NCBI RefSeq assembly: GCF_013394595.1
Contig: NZ_CP053348.1
Location: 434,001-498,000 of the forward strand
DNA: 64,000 bases
From: Winogradskyella forsetii
GTDB taxonomy: Bacteria; Bacteroidota; Bacteroidia; Flavobacteriales; Flavobacteriaceae
Reading direction: 5' to 3'
Positions within the stretch are counted from its first letter, which is position 1, and every line of letters begins with the position of its first letter. A model generated the notes under the pieces. The model was not told where the DNA came from and made no database searches. It worked only from the letters and a program-made list of their open reading frames with translations. A program made the translations under genes and the position numbers. Below are positions 45,973-57,560 of the stretch, piece after piece.

Positions 45973-48900
45973 ATGTTTAAGCAACAAGGCCTCTATTTAC
46001 CAGAATTTGAACACGAAAATTGTGGTGCTGGATTCATCTGTAATCTAAAAGGCGAAAAGACAAATCAAATTATTCATGATGCCTTAGAAATACTAGTAAA
46101 ACTAGAGCATCGTGGTGGCGTAAGTGCTGATGGAAAAACTGGTGATGGTGCTGGTCTTTTAATAGATATTCCGCATGCCTATTTTAAAAGAGTTTGTGGA
46201 TTCAAAGTCCCTGTAAAAGGAAAGTATGCGGTCGGCATGGTGTTCTTGCCAAAAAACAGAAATCAGTATAAATTCTGTAAAGATACTTTCGAAAAAGAAA
46301 TCATCGCTCAAGGCCTTACGGTTATAGGTTGGAGGGAAGTGCCTGTCGATTCTACGCAATTGGGTGAGATAGCCGCTGCATCAGAACCAAATATAGAGCA
46401 ACTTTTCGTTGGAAAATCCAATGAGGTTTCAGAAACAGATTTTAAAGCTAAACTTTATGCTGCTCGTAAAATAACAGAGCATACGGTTCGGAAATCTAAA
46501 ATGTCTCAGAGCTCGTATTTTTATGTGTCTAGTTTATCTATGAATACCTTGATCTATAAAGGCATCATTATGCCCGAAGATATTGGGCCTTATTATAAAG
46601 ATTTACAGGAAGATGATTTGGTCACTCGACTAGCCTTGGTACACCAACGTTTTTCAACGAATACGATGCCGACTTGGGAATTGGCGCAACCATTCCGATT
46701 TATGTGCCAAAATGGCGAAATCAATACACTTCGTGGTAATGTGAGTAGAATGCGTGTACGTGAGGAAATCATGAAAAGTGAAGTCTTCGGTCCTCAAATT
46801 GATAAATTGTTCCCTATTATTTTGCCAGGGAAATCCGATTCGGCATCCATGGATATGGTGGTAGAATTATTAACACATACAGGACGTTCTTTACCAGAAG
46901 TGATGATGATGATGATTCCTGAAGCATGGGAAAAACACGCCACCATGTCGCCAGAACGTAAAGCGTTTTACGATTATAACGCCTGTATTATGGAACCTTG
47001 GGATGGGCCAGCTTCGGTGCCATTTACCGATGGAAATTATATTGGTGCGTTATTAGATAGAAACGGATTAAGACCTTCAAGATATACGGTGACCAAAAGC
47101 GGAAAATTAATAATGTCTTCGGAAATAGGGGTTGTTGACATTGAGCCTGAAGACGTAGAAAGTCATGGTCGTTTAGAACCTGGAAAAATGTTCTTGGTAG
47201 ACATGAACCAAGGCAGAATTATCAATGACGAAGAAATTAAAAGTAAAATTGTAAAAGAACGACCATATCAACAATGGTTGGATAAAACAAGATTGCACCT
47301 GAAGGATATTCCGTATACGGGCGAAACTTGTCCAGTGGAATTGTTGGATATTAAAACGCGACAACGTTTATTTAATTACACGTTTGAAGATATTCAAGAA
47401 GTCATCACACCAATGGCTCAAAAGTCTAAGGAAGCATTGGGCTCAATGGGCATCGATACACCTTTGGCCGTTTTATCTAATAAACCACAGATAATTTCAA
47501 ACTATTTTAAGCAGTTATTCGCTCAGGTTACCAATCCGCCATTAGATGGGATTAGAGAAGAAATTGTAACTGATATTAGTCTCTCATTAGGAAAGGATAG
47601 AAATATTTTCAGCATAACGGAACGGCAATGTAGAAAGTTGAAAATTCAGAACCCTGTGATTTCAAATGATGATTTAGCTAAAATCAGAAATATACAAGTT
47701 GAAGGTTTCAAAGCAGAAACTGTTGAATTGTTGTATCAAAAAGATAAAGGCCTTAATGGGCTCGAAGATGCTTTGGATCACATAATTGTTCAAATTGAAA
47801 AAGCCCTTTTACGAAAAACAAACATTATCATATTGTCAGATAGAGGCGTAAGTAAAGAGATGGCACCAATACCTGCGTTATTGGCTTGTTCTTATGTGAA
47901 TCATCAAATGAATCGTTTGCGCAAGCGTTCTTATTTCGATATCATAATTGAATCTGCAGAGCCTCGTGAACCACATCATTTTGCCACCTTATTTGGTTAT
48001 GGAGCAAGTGCTGTAAATCCTTATATGGTAAACGAAATCATCCGAGCGCAAGTGAAGGAAGGGTTTATCACAGGTATGGACGAGCAAAAAGCAGTTGACA
48101 ATTTCAACAAAGCTATTGGTAAAGGAATTTTAAAAGTGATGAACAAAATTGGCATCTCAACTCTACATTCTTATAGAGGTTCCCAAATATTTGAAATTGT
48201 TGGATTCAATTCGCAATTTGTTGAAAAATACTTTCCATATACGGCATCACGGATTGAGGGTATCGGGTTGTATGAAATTGAAAAGGAAATTGATAAACGC
48301 TACAAATACGCTTATCCAAATACCGAAGTAGATAAACGATTAGGCCTAAATATTGGAGGCGATTACCGTTGGAGACGAAATGGTGAAAAGCATTTATTCA
48401 ATCCAACGACAGTAGCAAAATTACAACAGGCCGTTAGATTAAGTGATCAAGCGAGTTATGATATATATGCTAAAGCCATTAATGAGCAAGCTGAAAACTT
48501 GATGACCATTCGTGGGTTGTTCGAGTTTAATAATATCGACCCAATTCCTATTGAAGAAGTAGAACCTTGGACGGATATTGTGAAACGATTCAAAACAGGT
48601 GCCATGTCTTATGGTTCGATTTCACGAGAAGCCCATGAAAATTTAGCTATTGCCATGAACAGAATTGGAGGGAAATCCAATTCTGGAGAAGGAGGTGAAG
48701 ACCGAAAGCGTTTTCAGCCAGATGTGAATGGGGATAGCAGAAACTCTGCGATAAAGCAAGTGGCTTCTGGTCGATTTGGGGTAACATCCCATTATTTAAC
48801 GAACGCTAGAGAGATTCAAATAAAAATGGCCCAAGGTGCAAAACCTGGAGAAGGCGGTCAGTTACCTGGCGAAAAAGTATTGCCGTGGATTGCAGCAGCA

Positions 48901-50487
48901 AGAAATTCAACGCCATTTGTAGGATTGATTTCACCACCACCACATCACGATATTTATTCAATAGAAGATTTAGCACAACTGATTTACGATTTAAAAAATG
49001 CAAACCGTGAGGCAAGAATTAATGTAAAACTGGTGTCTGAAGTAGGTGTAGGTACGATTGCGGCAGGTGTCGCCAAAGCAAAAGCAGATGTGGTTCTCAT
49101 CGCTGGTTACGATGGAGGCACAGGAGCTTCGCCATTAACCTCGTTGAAACATGCAGGCTTGCCATGGGAACTTGGGCTCGCTGAAGCACAACAAACTTTA
49201 GTGCTTAACAATTTAAGAAGTCGAATCGTTGTTGAATGTGACGGTCAACTAAAAACAGGTCGTGATGTGGCAATTGCAGCCTTATTGGGAGCTGAGGAAT
49301 TCGGATTTGCCACCGCGCCTTTAGTCGCTTCAGGATGTATTATGATGCGTAAATGTCATCTGAATACGTGTCCTGTTGGCATTGCTACGCAAGATAAAGA
49401 GCTGCGTAAAAACTTTAAAGGGACACCAGAACATGTGATTAATTTCTTCTATTATATAGCAGAGGAATTGAGAAGTATAATGGCCGAATTAGGGTTTAGA
49501 AGCATGTCCGAAATGATTGGGCAAACCCACAAAATAAATGCAAATAAAGCCATTAAGCATTATAAGGCTAAAGGTTTGGATTTATCTTCCATTTTGTACC
49601 GACCAGAAGCGTACAGTAAAATGACGGTTAAGAATACCAAAAAGCAAGAGCATAATTTAGATGATGTTTTGGATTTTACAATTTTAAAAGATTCGCATCG
49701 TGCGCTTTATAGAAAAGAACAGATGACGTTGTCATACCCAATTAAAAATACAAATCGTACGGTTGGCGCAATTGTGAGTAATGAGATTTCAAAAATTTAT
49801 GGTCATTTGGGCTTACCTGAAGATACTTTGAATATCAATTTCACGGGTTCTGCCGGACAAAGTTTCGGTGCTTTCGGTGCTCATGGATTAACATTTAAAC
49901 TGGAAGGAAATTCCAATGATTATATAGGAAAAGGATTGTCTGGTGCAAAGCTGATTGTTAAAAAACCAGCAAAAGCAGATTTTAAAGCCGTGGAAAATAT
50001 CATTGTTGGTAATGTGTGTTTATTTGGCGCAGTGGAAGGACAAGCTTACATCAATGGTATCGCCGGAGAACGTTTTGCCGTTAGAAATTCAGGAGCAATA
50101 GCTGTGGTGGAAGGTGTCGGAGATCACTGTTGTGAGTACATGACAGGTGGAAAAGTAGTTGTTTTAGGTAAAACAGGACGAAATTTTGCCGCAGGTATGA
50201 GTGGAGGAATCGCTTACGTTTATGATCCTGAAAACAACTTTGTCAATGGCTTGTGTAATATGGAAACTATTGAATTTGAAAAAATTCTAAAAAAAGATGG
50301 CAATGATTTAAAAGGCTTAATTGAGAAGCATGTGAAATATACAGATAGTCAATTAGGTAAATCGCTATTGGAAGATTGGGAAACAAGCTTAAAGGATTTT
50401 GTTCGCATTATGCCGACCGAATACAAACGTGCATTAAAACGTTTAGAGACGGAAGAACAAATGGTAGAAGAATTAGAAACAGTATAA
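45973..50487 (+). CDS. gltB: Glutamate synthase, large (alpha) subunit
   Basis: The 1504-residue protein has four parts. The N-terminal class II glutamine amidotransferase domain has its presumed nucleophile Cys17 in NCGAGF, so 16 residues should be cleaved off. A central domain follows, then an FMN-binding TIM barrel ([38 protein letters not shown]). The 3Fe-4S cysteines are in [15 protein letters not shown], and a C-terminal beta-helix has G-rich repeats ([23 protein letters not shown]). It makes two glutamates from glutamine and 2-oxoglutarate with GltD. gltD follows after 95 bases. Confidence 0.97.
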   Translation: MFKQQGLYLPEFEHENCGAGFICNLKGEKTNQIIHDALEILVKLEHRGGVSADGKTGDGAGLLIDIPHAYFKRVCGFKVPVKGKYAVGMVFLPKNRNQYKFCKDTFEKEIIAQGLTVIGWREVPVDSTQLGEIAAASEPNIEQLFVGKSNEVSETDFKAKLYAARKITEHTVRKSKMSQSSYFYVSSLSMNTLIYKGIIMPEDIGPYYKDLQEDDLVTRLALVHQRFSTNTMPTWELAQPFRFMCQNGEINTLRGNVSRMRVREEIMKSEVFGPQIDKLFPIILPGKSDSASMDMVVELLTHTGRSLPEVMMMMIPEAWEKHATMSPERKAFYDYNACIMEPWDGPASVPFTDGNYIGALLDRNGLRPSRYTVTKSGKLIMSSEIGVVDIEPEDVESHGRLEPGKMFLVDMNQGRIINDEEIKSKIVKERPYQQWLDKTRLHLKDIPYTGETCPVELLDIKTRQRLFNYTFEDIQEVITPMAQKSKEALGSMGIDTPLAVLSNKPQIISNYFKQLFAQVTNPPLDGIREEIVTDISLSLGKDRNIFSITERQCRKLKIQNPVISNDDLAKIRNIQVEGFKAETVELLYQKDKGLNGLEDALDHIIVQIEKALLRKTNIIILSDRGVSKEMAPIPALLACSYVNHQMNRLRKRSYFDIIIESAEPREPHHFATLFGYGASAVNPYMVNEIIRAQVKEGFITGMDEQKAVDNFNKAIGKGILKVMNKIGISTLHSYRGSQIFEIVGFNSQFVEKYFPYTASRIEGIGLYEIEKEIDKRYKYAYPNTEVDKRLGLNIGGDYRWRRNGEKHLFNPTTVAKLQQAVRLSDQASYDIYAKAINEQAENLMTIRGLFEFNNIDPIPIEEVEPWTDIVKRFKTGAMSYGSISREAHENLAIAMNRIGGKSNSGEGGEDRKRFQPDVNGDSRNSAIKQVASGRFGVTSHYLTNAREIQIKMAQGAKPGEGGQLPGEKVLPWIAAARNSTPFVGLISPPPHHDIYSIEDLAQLIYDLKNANREARINVKLVSEVGVGTIAAGVAKAKADVVLIAGYDGGTGASPLTSLKHAGLPWELGLAEAQQTLVLNNLRSRIVVECDGQLKTGRDVAIAALLGAEEFGFATAPLVASGCIMMRKCHLNTCPVGIATQDKELRKNFKGTPEHVINFFYYIAEELRSIMAELGFRSMSEMIGQTHKINANKAIKHYKAKGLDLSSILYRPEAYSKMTVKNTKKQEHNLDDVLDFTILKDSHRALYRKEQMTLSYPIKNTNRTVGAIVSNEISKIYGHLGLPEDTLNINFTGSAGQSFGAFGAHGLTFKLEGNSNDYIGKGLSGAKLIVKKPAKADFKAVENIIVGNVCLFGAVEGQAYINGIAGERFAVRNSGAIAVVEGVGDHCCEYMTGGKVVVLGKTGRNFAAGMSGGIAYVYDPENNFVNGLCNMETIEFEKILKKDGNDLKGLIEKHVKYTDSQLGKSLLEDWETSLKDFVRIMPTEYKRALKRLETEEQMVEELETV

Positions 50488-50546
50488 TATTAGTGGTTTC
50501 TAAAGCATAAAATTATTGTATAACTAAAATTAGAAAGCAGGATAAT

Positions 50547-50580
50547 CCCGAAAGTTTTCGGGACTGCCTTCGCAGGAATA
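50547..50580. repeat. Hairpin plus family B half supplying AGGAA before gltD
   Basis: CCCGAAAGTTTTCGGG (50547-50562) is inserted between the arms of a family B repeat (CAGGAT.. and ..CTGCCTTCGCAGGAAT). The right arm ends 3 bases before the gltD ATG and provides AGGAA at 50574-50578, spacing 4. Confidence 0.88.
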
Positions 50581-50582
50581 AA

Positions 50583-52046
50583 ATGGGAAAAGTAACAGGT
50601 TTTAAAGAATTCGAAAGAAAAGATGAGCCATACAAGCCAGTAAAGGATCGAGTAAAGCATTATAATGAATTTACTGTGCCTTTAAAGGAAGATGATATGC
50701 GAGAACAAGGCTCACGTTGTATGGATTGTGGTATTCCATTTTGTCATAGTGGTTGTCCATTAGGAAATTTGATTCCAGATTTTAATCACATGGTTCACCA
50801 AGGCGAATGGCAAAAGGCCTCATGGATTTTACATTCTACAAATAACTTTCCAGAATTTACAGGTCGCTTATGTCCTGCGCCATGCGAGCAGTCATGCGTT
50901 TTAGGAATCATTGAAGATCCTGTATCCATAGAAAATATCGAAAAAAATATTGTAGAACGTGCCTTTAAAGAAGGTTGGATTAAACCACAACCACCTAAAA
51001 CAAGAACGGGAAAAACAATTGCTGTTGTCGGTTCGGGACCAGCAGGTTTGGCCGCTGCGCAACAATTAAACAGAGCAGGCCACACCGTTACTGTTTTTGA
51101 ACGTGATGATGCTATTGGCGGCTTGTTACGCTACGGAATCCCGAATTTTAAAATGGAAAAAGGCATCATCGATCGTCGATTAAAGATTTTGGAAGCTGAA
51201 GGTATTGTGTTTAAAACCAATGTTAATGTCGGCGTGAATTACGATGTGAAGGAGCTGAAAAAATTTGATGCTGTTGTACTTTGTGGAGGTTCTACCGAAA
51301 GACGAAGTTTGCCAACACCAGGCATTGATGCTGATGGCGTGGTACAGGCTATGGATTTTTTAACGCAACAGACTAAAGTGGTTTTCGGACAGAAAGTAAA
51401 GGATCAGGTTTTAGCGACAGGTAAAAATGTAATAGTTATTGGTGGTGGCGATACAGGATCGGATTGTATTGGAACCTCAAATCGTCAAGGTGCAAAATCG
51501 GTCGTTAATTTTGAAATTATGCCGAAGCCACCAGGACATCGCTCACCAGCTACACCTTGGCCATATTGGCCGTTGCAATTAAAAACATCGTCTTCCCATA
51601 AAGAAGGTGTTGAGCGTAATTGGTTAATTAACACCAAAGAATTTGTAACGAATGCAAAAGGAAAATTAACGGCTCTGAAAACTGTCAATGTAGAATGGGA
51701 AATGGTGCCTGGCGAACGACCTAAATTGAAAGAAATTGCAGGAACAGAAAAAACTTGGAAATGTGATTTAGCTTTATTAGCACTTGGTTTTACAGGGCCA
51801 GAGTCAACAATTGCGGATAAACTAGGTTTAGATAGAGATGTTCGTTCAAACTACAAAGCGAGCTATGGAAAATACCAAACCAATGTTCCAAATATTTTTA
51901 CGGCAGGCGATATGCGAAGAGGCCAATCCTTAATTGTATGGGCTATCTCCGAAGGAAGGGAAGCAGCACGACAAGTGGATATTTACCTGATGGGTAAATC
52001 GGATTTAGCGACTAAGAATGAAGAAGGGGATTTGGTGGCGTTGTAA
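50583..52046 (+). CDS. gltD: Glutamate synthase, small (beta) subunit
   Basis: The 487-residue protein starts with a cysteine-rich iron-sulfur segment (CMDCGIPFCHSGCPLGN and CPAPCEQSC). An FAD-binding motif VVGSGPAGLAAAQQL (about 149-163) and an NADPH-binding motif VIGGGDTGSDCIG (about 286-298) follow, ending with TAGDMRRGQSLIVWA. It oxidises NADPH and feeds electrons to GltB. The length is normal. Its ATG lies directly after a palindromic repeat that gives an AGGAA sequence. Confidence 0.96.
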   Translation: MGKVTGFKEFERKDEPYKPVKDRVKHYNEFTVPLKEDDMREQGSRCMDCGIPFCHSGCPLGNLIPDFNHMVHQGEWQKASWILHSTNNFPEFTGRLCPAPCEQSCVLGIIEDPVSIENIEKNIVERAFKEGWIKPQPPKTRTGKTIAVVGSGPAGLAAAQQLNRAGHTVTVFERDDAIGGLLRYGIPNFKMEKGIIDRRLKILEAEGIVFKTNVNVGVNYDVKELKKFDAVVLCGGSTERRSLPTPGIDADGVVQAMDFLTQQTKVVFGQKVKDQVLATGKNVIVIGGGDTGSDCIGTSNRQGAKSVVNFEIMPKPPGHRSPATPWPYWPLQLKTSSSHKEGVERNWLINTKEFVTNAKGKLTALKTVNVEWEMVPGERPKLKEIAGTEKTWKCDLALLALGFTGPESTIADKLGLDRDVRSNYKASYGKYQTNVPNIFTAGDMRRGQSLIVWAISEGREAARQVDIYLMGKSDLATKNEEGDLVAL

Positions 52047-52069
52047 AATCGAATCAATATGTATATATA

Positions 52070-52144
52070 TCCTGCAAGGTCTTTTTTTGACCTTGTAGGT
52101 ATCGCTTTTTCACATACCTACAAGGTTTTAGAAACCTTGCAGGA
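52070..52144. repeat. Family A composite double hairpin (75 bp)
   Basis: TCCTGCAAGGTC..GACCTTGTAGGT and ACCTACAAGGTTT..AAACCTTGCAGGA are separated by about 12 bases. Each half is a hairpin and the ends also pair with each other. The T7 loop and position between convergent gltD and hisIE suit a two-way terminator. Confidence 0.92.
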
Positions 52145-52219
52145 TTCTAACATTAGACTTTTGGATAAAGTATAGAATATTGGGGAATTGATAGTGGCTT
52201 TTTTAGAAGTATAAACTTA

Positions 52220-52804
52220 TTAATGACGACCCTTCAAAACGCCCTCAATATCCTCAAGCGTAAAGCCTTTAGCTTTTAGTAAAATTAAATAGTGATACAT
52301 TAAATCAGCAGCTTCGTTTTTAAACAAATCATCATCATTATCTTTGGCTTCAATAACTAATTCTACAGCTTCTTCACCAACTTTTTGAGCGACTTTATTA
52401 ATGCCACTTTGGTAGAGTTTGTTGGTGTACGAATTCTGGTCGTTGGTATCAATACGGTCGTTGATGGTTTGTTGTAAATCGTATATAAAACCTTTTGCGG
52501 TTTCTTCTTTAAAACAAGAGGTACTTCCTGTGTGGCAAGTTGGGCCTTTCGGTTCTGCTTTTATTAAAATGGTATCGTTATCACAATCGATTTGGATGTC
52601 TTTGACCGTTAAAAAATTACCAGATTCTTCACCTTTTGTCCAGAGTCTATTTTTACTTCGGCTAAAAAAAGTCACTTTATGTTCTGCTTTGGTTTTGTTG
52701 AAGGCTTCCAAATTCATATAACCTAACATCAACACTTGTAAGGTGCTATTGTTTTGAATGATTACAGGAACCAGTCCATCGCCTTTTGAAAAATCTATGT
52801 CCAT
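52220..52804 (-). CDS. hisIE: Bifunctional phosphoribosyl-AMP cyclohydrolase / phosphoribosyl-ATP pyrophosphatase
   Basis: The 194-residue fusion has a PRA-cyclohydrolase half ([29 protein letters not shown] with zinc-binding residues) and, from about residue 108, a PRA-pyrophosphatase helical half ([28 protein letters not shown]). It carries out the second and third steps of histidine synthesis. It is the last gene of the his operon and overlaps hisF by 10 bases. Confidence 0.95.
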   Translation of the reverse strand: MDIDFSKGDGLVPVIIQNNSTLQVLMLGYMNLEAFNKTKAEHKVTFFSRSKNRLWTKGEESGNFLTVKDIQIDCDNDTILIKAEPKGPTCHTGSTSCFKEETAKGFIYDLQQTINDRIDTNDQNSYTNKLYQSGINKVAQKVGEEAVELVIEAKDNDDDLFKNEAADLMYHYLILLKAKGFTLEDIEGVLKGRH

Positions 52805-53553
52805 CGTATTGCTATGTTTTCGTTTTTTAAATACTGTTTTAATTCCGGAATTGGTATTTCGCCATAATGAAAAATACTGGCCGCCAAACCGGCACTCGCT
52901 TGCGTGGTTTCAAACAGGGTTTTGAAATGTGTTTTACTTCCTGCACCTCCTGAAGCAATAACAGGAATGTTAACCGATTTGCTCACTGCTTCCGTAATAT
53001 CGAGTGCAAAACCTGATTTTGTGCCATCATTGTTCATCGAAGTGAGTAAGATTTCGCCAGCGCCTAAAGCTTCCACTTGTTTTACCCAATCTAATGTTTT
53101 TAAAGGTGTTGCTGTTCGTCCGCCATGTACAAATACGGTCCATTCATCATTCACAAATTTCGTATCAATAGCAACAACAACGCATTGACTTCCAAATTCT
53201 TTAGCGATTTTAGTAATTAAGTCAGGATTCTTAACGGCTGAGGAATTTATACTCACCTTGTCTGCACCAGCTTTTATGATTGCAGAAACATCTTCAATGG
53301 AATTGATGCCACCTCCAACTGTAAATGGAATATTGATTTCTTCTGCTATGTGAGTTACCAATTCGACTAATGTTTTTCGTTTTTCCACAGTTGCGGTAAT
53401 ATCCAAAAACACCAATTCGTCGGCTCCGTGCGCCACGTATTGTTTGGCGAGTTCAATGGGGTCGCCAGCATCTCTGATGCCGATAAAATTGATGCCTTTA
53501 ACTGTTCTGCCATTCTGAATGTCCAAACATGGTATAATTCGTTTTTTTAGCAT
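52795..53553 (-). CDS. hisF: Imidazole glycerol phosphate synthase, cyclase subunit
   Basis: The 252-residue TIM-barrel protein starts [15 protein letters not shown], with catalytic Asp11, and has [29 protein letters not shown], and VIASGGAGS near the end. The frame is open 23 codons further upstream, but this start gives the canonical N-terminus and a 7-base overlap with hisA. With HisH it forms the imidazole ring and releases AICAR. Confidence 0.96.
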   Translation of the reverse strand: MLKKRIIPCLDIQNGRTVKGINFIGIRDAGDPIELAKQYVAHGADELVFLDITATVEKRKTLVELVTHIAEEINIPFTVGGGINSIEDVSAIIKAGADKVSINSSAVKNPDLITKIAKEFGSQCVVVAIDTKFVNDEWTVFVHGGRTATPLKTLDWVKQVEALGAGEILLTSMNNDGTKSGFALDITEAVSKSVNIPVIASGGAGSKTHFKTLFETTQASAGLAASIFHYGEIPIPELKQYLKNENIAIRWT

Positions 53554-54260
53554 AGTTTTTGTAATTCTGTGAGTGATATATTGCCTTCGTAAATCGCTTT
53601 TCCAAGTATAACGCCTTCGCAACCTATAGCATTTACATGTTCTAAATCGTGTAAAGACGAAACGCCTCCACTAGCAATTAATTTTACATTCGATTTTGAA
53701 ATTATCTCTTCATATAATTCATTGGACGTGCCTTGCAGCATGCCATCTTTTGCAATATCTGTACAAATGACATACTGAACACCTTTAGATTCATAATCTT
53801 TTATAAAATCGACAACATCCAATTCAGAAGCTTCCAACCAACCGTTGGTGGCAATTTTTCGGTCTTTGCAATCGGCTCCTAAAATTATTTTTTCAGAACC
53901 ATAGGTTTCCAACCATTCTAAAAACACCTTTGGATTGTTCGCTGCGATGCTTCCGCCAGTAATTTGATTGGCGCCACATTCAAAAGCGATTCTTAAATCG
54001 TCGTTAGATTTTAATCCGCCTCCAAAATCGACCTTCAAATTGGTTTTTGTGGCTATACTTTCTAAGATGTTGTGATTGACGATGTGTTTGGATTTGGCGC
54101 CATCCAAATCCACTAAATGTAAATATTGAATGCCATTGGCTTCAAATGCCTTGGCCACTTCCAAAGGATTTTCGTTATAAACTTTTTTGGTGTTGTAATC
54201 TCCTTTTGTGAGTCTTACACATTTGCCGTCTATGATGTCTATTGCTGGTATGATTCTCAT
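53547..54260 (-). CDS. hisA: Phosphoribosylformimino-AICAR ribotide isomerase
   Basis: The 237-residue TIM barrel has [15 protein letters not shown] (catalytic Asp8), [18 protein letters not shown], the second catalytic Asp in [10 protein letters not shown], and ASGGVSS. It isomerises ProFAR to PRFAR. A family B repeat immediately upstream gives AGGAA 5 bases before the ATG. The 130-base gap to hisH holds two palindromic repeats. Confidence 0.96.
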   Translation of the reverse strand: MRIIPAIDIIDGKCVRLTKGDYNTKKVYNENPLEVAKAFEANGIQYLHLVDLDGAKSKHIVNHNILESIATKTNLKVDFGGGLKSNDDLRIAFECGANQITGGSIAANNPKVFLEWLETYGSEKIILGADCKDRKIATNGWLEASELDVVDFIKDYESKGVQYVICTDIAKDGMLQGTSNELYEEIISKSNVKLIASGGVSSLHDLEHVNAIGCEGVILGKAIYEGNISLTELQKLC

Positions 54261-54263
54261 CTT

Positions 54264-54305
54264 AGTTCCTGCGAAAGCAGTCCCGATAGCTATCGGGTTC
54301 CCGAC
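54264..54305. repeat. Family B repeat with inserted palindrome before hisA
   Basis: TTCCTGCGAAAGCAG is followed by the perfect palindrome CCCGATAGCTATCGGG (54282-54297). On the minus strand the final CAGGAAC gives AGGAA 5 bases before the hisA ATG. Confidence 0.88.
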
Positions 54306-54345
54306 TTTCTTGTTTTTATTTTAATACTTCATTTTATTACTTGAT

Positions 54346-54380
54346 CAGACCTGCTAGGTTTTTAAAACCTGCGAGGTCTG
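54346..54380. repeat. Family A hairpin after hisH
   Basis: CAGACCTGCTAGGTTT..AAACCTGCGAGGTCTG forms a long hairpin with two mismatches, 10 bases past the hisH stop codon. It could mark an mRNA processing or partial termination point inside the his operon. Confidence 0.85.
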
Positions 54381-54390
54381 CAATACTTTA

Positions 54391-54969
54391 TTATAGCTCC
54401 AAAAAATTCTTTAATAATTGTGTTCCAATGTCAGCCGACTTTTCAGGATGAAATTGGGTAGCATAAAAATTACCCTGTTGAATTGCCGTTGCAAAAGGTA
54501 AAATATAATCGCAAGTTGCAATGGTTTGCTCATTTTTTTCAGCATAATAACTGTGGACATAATACATGTCGTCTTTCGTTTTTATATTTTGAAAAAGTTT
54601 CCCAGTAACGTCTGAAAAACTATTCCAACCCATATGTGGTACTTTTTCATTTGGAGGAAATTTTTTCACTTGTGTGCTGAAAATTCCCAAACATTTGGTA
54701 TCGCCTTCTTCGCTATAGTCACACATCAACTGCAAACCTAAGCAGATACCAAGCATTGGTTTTTCAATGGATCTGATAACGTCGTCAAGGCCTTTGTCCT
54801 TTAGATATTTCATGGCAGAACTCGCTTCGCCGACACCAGGAAAAATGACTTTGCTAGCATTTAGGATTTCGGTTTTATCATCAGTAATCATACTTTCATA
54901 ACCCAAACGGTTTAAAGCATTTTGAACTGAACGAATATTGCCAGCGTTGTATTTTATGATTGCAATCAT
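54391..54969 (-). CDS. hisH: Imidazole glycerol phosphate synthase, glutamine amidotransferase subunit
   Basis: The 192-residue class I amidotransferase has IIKYNAGNIRSV at the start, PGVGEASSAM, the nucleophile elbow GICLGLQLM, PHMGWN and the His/Glu of QFHPEKS. It supplies ammonia to HisF. The intergenic region before it (towards hisB) is long for an operon and filled by a family E repeat. Confidence 0.96.
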   Translation of the reverse strand: MIAIIKYNAGNIRSVQNALNRLGYESMITDDKTEILNASKVIFPGVGEASSAMKYLKDKGLDDVIRSIEKPMLGICLGLQLMCDYSEEGDTKCLGIFSTQVKKFPPNEKVPHMGWNSFSDVTGKLFQNIKTKDDMYYVHSYYAEKNEQTIATCDYILPFATAIQQGNFYATQFHPEKSADIGTQLLKNFLEL

Positions 54970-55042
54970 TTTGACTTACGATTTTAGATTTACGATTTAT
55001 GAATTTTAGTTTATGATAACAATTATTTATTTCTCAATTTTC

Positions 55043-55186
55043 GTCCCGTGAGGGACTTTATATGGGTAATAACTTGTAATACTCATGGTAAAGTGTGCCT
55101 TTAGGTACACCATATGCAATACCTAAAGGCATTGTGAGTAAAAAACTAAAGTTTTTTTACCCATATTTTGTCCATAAATGGACAAT
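55043..55186. repeat. Family E nested palindromes in the hisB-hisH gap
   Basis: This fills the middle of the 345-base gap 54970-55314. GTCCC..GGGAC (55043-55056), ATGGGTAA (about 55063), TGCCTTTAGGTA..TACCTAAAGGCA (55096-55131), TTACCCAT (about 55158) and TTGTCCATAAATGGACAA (55169-55186) are arranged as nested inverted repeats. It matches the element near 27378 in its TGCCTTTAGGTA arms. No gene is seen in the gap. Confidence 0.8.
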
Positions 55187-55314
55187 TTACGATTAAAAAT
55201 AGATTGCGAAACCAACCATTTAAATGTCTCTCTTGCATCGATTTTTTCATGAACTATTATTTGTTTCATCTGATACTTTAATTAAATCTGATATCGTAAT
55301 TCAAAAATCAAAAA

Positions 55315-56406
55315 TCATAAACTTCCTTTCGTACTTGGAATGGAAAAATTATTCGTTTTTGAAACAGCCATTTTTATTGCTTTTGCAAAAGCCTTGAAAA
55401 TGGATTCAATTTTGTGATGTTCGTTATCGCCTTCGGCTTTAATATTCAGGTTACATTTTGAGGCATCACTAAAGGATTTAAAAAAGTGCATAAACATTTC
55501 GGTTGGCATTTCGCCAATCATTTCACGTTTAAATTCAGGCTCCCAAACCAACCAAGGTCGTCCGCCAAAATCAATGGCAACTTGCGCCAGACAATCATCC
55601 ATTGGCAATAAAAAACCATAGCGTTCAATGCCACGTTTGCTTCCTAAGGCTTTAATAAAAGCTTCTCCAAATGTTATGGCAACATCTTCTATGGTGTGGT
55701 GTTCGTCTATTTCTAAATCACCTTCAACCTTTACAATTAAATCGATATTTCCATGTTTTGAAATTTGTTCTAACATGTGGTCGAAGAAGCCCAAGCCTGT
55801 AGAAATATTACTTTTTCCAGAGCCGTCTAGATTGATTTCAACTTCAATATCCGTTTCATTGGTTTTTCTCACCACAGTAGCCGTTCTGGGAATCGCTTTT
55901 AGATAATTGTAAATTTCCTCCCAAGAGGTGGTGTTTAAAATGGCATCATCGCTGCCTTCTTCATTTATATAAATGCCTTTGCTTCCAAGATTTTTTGCCA
56001 ACTCGATATCAGTTGCGCGGTCGCCAATGACATAAGAATTCTTTAAATCGTAATTCCCATGAATGTATTTTCCTAATAATCCTGTTCTTGGTTTTCTGGT
56101 TGGTGCATTATCTTCTGGGAAACTCTTATCGATTAAAATTTCCGAAAATTCCACACCTTCATTTTTAAAAGCTTGAATGATTTTGTTCTGTGCTGGCCAA
56201 AAGGTATCTTCTGGAAACGAATCTGTACCCAAACCATCTTGATTGGTCACCATGACCAATTCGTAATCAAGTTCTTTGGCGATTCGTGATAACCATTGAA
56301 AAACCCCAGGATAAAACTCTAATTTCTCCAAACTATCAAGTTGAAAATCGATTGGTGGTTCTATGGCTAAGGTTCCGTCTCTGTCTATGAATAGTACTTT
56401 TTTCAT
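55315..56406 (-). CDS. hisB: Bifunctional histidinol-phosphatase / imidazoleglycerol-phosphate dehydratase
   Basis: The 363-residue fusion has an N-terminal HAD phosphatase (FIDRDGTLA with Asp8 and Asp10, [32 protein letters not shown]). From about residue 175 it has the dehydratase domain with paired metal-binding motifs [42 protein letters not shown] and [15 protein letters not shown]. It performs steps 7 and 9 of the pathway. The length fits the enterobacterial-type fusion, which is also usual in Bacteroidota. Confidence 0.96.
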   Translation of the reverse strand: MKKVLFIDRDGTLAIEPPIDFQLDSLEKLEFYPGVFQWLSRIAKELDYELVMVTNQDGLGTDSFPEDTFWPAQNKIIQAFKNEGVEFSEILIDKSFPEDNAPTRKPRTGLLGKYIHGNYDLKNSYVIGDRATDIELAKNLGSKGIYINEEGSDDAILNTTSWEEIYNYLKAIPRTATVVRKTNETDIEVEINLDGSGKSNISTGLGFFDHMLEQISKHGNIDLIVKVEGDLEIDEHHTIEDVAITFGEAFIKALGSKRGIERYGFLLPMDDCLAQVAIDFGGRPWLVWEPEFKREMIGEMPTEMFMHFFKSFSDASKCNLNIKAEGDNEHHKIESIFKAFAKAIKMAVSKTNNFSIPSTKGSL

Positions 56407-56426
56407 TTAACTTTTAGTGTTTTAAT

Positions 56427-56495
56427 TGTCATTCTGAATGCAATGAAGAATCTATTTTAATAAAATGAGATTTCTCACATTCGTTCGAAATGACA
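56427..56495. repeat. Family F inverted repeat between hisB and hisC
   Basis: TTGTCATTCTGAATGCAA at one end pairs with TTCGTTCGAAATGACAA at the other, with AGAATCT and AGATTT nested inside. This TGTCATTC..GAATGACA type occurs often between genes in Bacteroidota. It nearly fills the 104-base gap. Confidence 0.75.
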
Positions 56496-56510
56496 AGGTT
56501 TTATTTTTAT

Positions 56511-57548
56511 TTAAGTCCTGAGTGACAGGTCTGCTAGCGTATTTATCAATTTCTCATTCTCTTCAGGTTTGCCAACTGTAATTCTAATACTGTTTTTTAC
56601 CAAACTATTCCTTTTTCGAGTAATCACTTTTTGTTCCACTAAATTTTGGTAAAGTTTATCGGCATCCTCAACTTCAACTAACAAAAAGTTCGCATCCGAA
56701 GGATATATTTTTTTTATGATTTCTAACTTTTTCAAAGCTGTTATTAGTTTCTTTTTTTCTTCAAGAATGATTTGCTTGTTGGCTTCAAAAGTTGTTCTGT
56801 TCTCTAAGGCTTCAATAGCTGCGGTTTCATTTAGCTTACTGATGTTATACGGCATTTTTACCTTATTGAGCAATTGAATAATCTCCTCATTGGCATAAGC
56901 AATTCCGATGCGTGCTGCAGCCAAAGCCCAAGCTTTACTAAAAGTTTGCGTAACGATGAGATTTGGATACGTTTCAATGGATTGGCTCCAAGATTTATTA
57001 TCATTAAAATCAGCGTATGCTTCATCAATAATAACAATGCCATTAAAATTCTCTAAAATAAATTCAATATCAGATTTTTTAAAACAATTTCCGGTAGGAT
57101 TATTTGGCGAACAGATGAAAATGAGTTTCAATTTTTCGTCTTTAAAATAAGGTTTCAAATCGTCTTTTTTAATTTGAAAGTGATCATTTAAAGGGAGCGT
57201 TATTAATTCAATAGCATTGATATCCGCAGCGACTTGATACATCCCAAATGTTGGTGTAAACGTAAGTGCTTTATCTTTTCCTGGATTGCAAAAAATGCGA
57301 TAAATAAGGTCAATAATCTCATCGCTACCATTGCCAATAAATATGTTTTTAATAACAATTCCGTTATATGCTGAAAGCTTTTGCTTTAGTGTTTTTTGGT
57401 CAGAATTAGGATATCGATTTAAGGTGCCGAAGGGATTTTCATTGGCATCTAAAAAAACACCTTCGTTACCTTTGAATTCATCGCGAGCACTTGAATAGGG
57501 TTTAAGACCTAAAATATTTGGTCGAACTATAGTTTTTAAATCAAACAT
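56511..57548 (-). CDS. hisC: Histidinol-phosphate aminotransferase
   Basis: The 345-residue class I/II aminotransferase has LDANENPFG at the start, NGSDEIID, SPNNPTGN, DEAYADF and the PLP-lysine in SKAWALAAARIG. It converts imidazole-acetol phosphate to histidinol phosphate. It is flanked by repeats on both sides. The upstream one ends so that AGGAA lies 11 bases before the ATG. Confidence 0.95.
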   Translation of the reverse strand: MFDLKTIVRPNILGLKPYSSARDEFKGNEGVFLDANENPFGTLNRYPNSDQKTLKQKLSAYNGIVIKNIFIGNGSDEIIDLIYRIFCNPGKDKALTFTPTFGMYQVAADINAIELITLPLNDHFQIKKDDLKPYFKDEKLKLIFICSPNNPTGNCFKKSDIEFILENFNGIVIIDEAYADFNDNKSWSQSIETYPNLIVTQTFSKAWALAAARIGIAYANEEIIQLLNKVKMPYNISKLNETAAIEALENRTTFEANKQIILEEKKKLITALKKLEIIKKIYPSDANFLLVEVEDADKLYQNLVEQKVITRKRNSLVKNSIRITVGKPEENEKLINTLADLSLRT

Positions 57549-57560
57549 TCTTTTACTTTT

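Noticed and set aside
53554..53622. Longer start for hisF
   Set aside because: Extra residues (RRRYTWKSD...) are unlike any HisF and lie inside his[13 protein letters not shown] is canonical.
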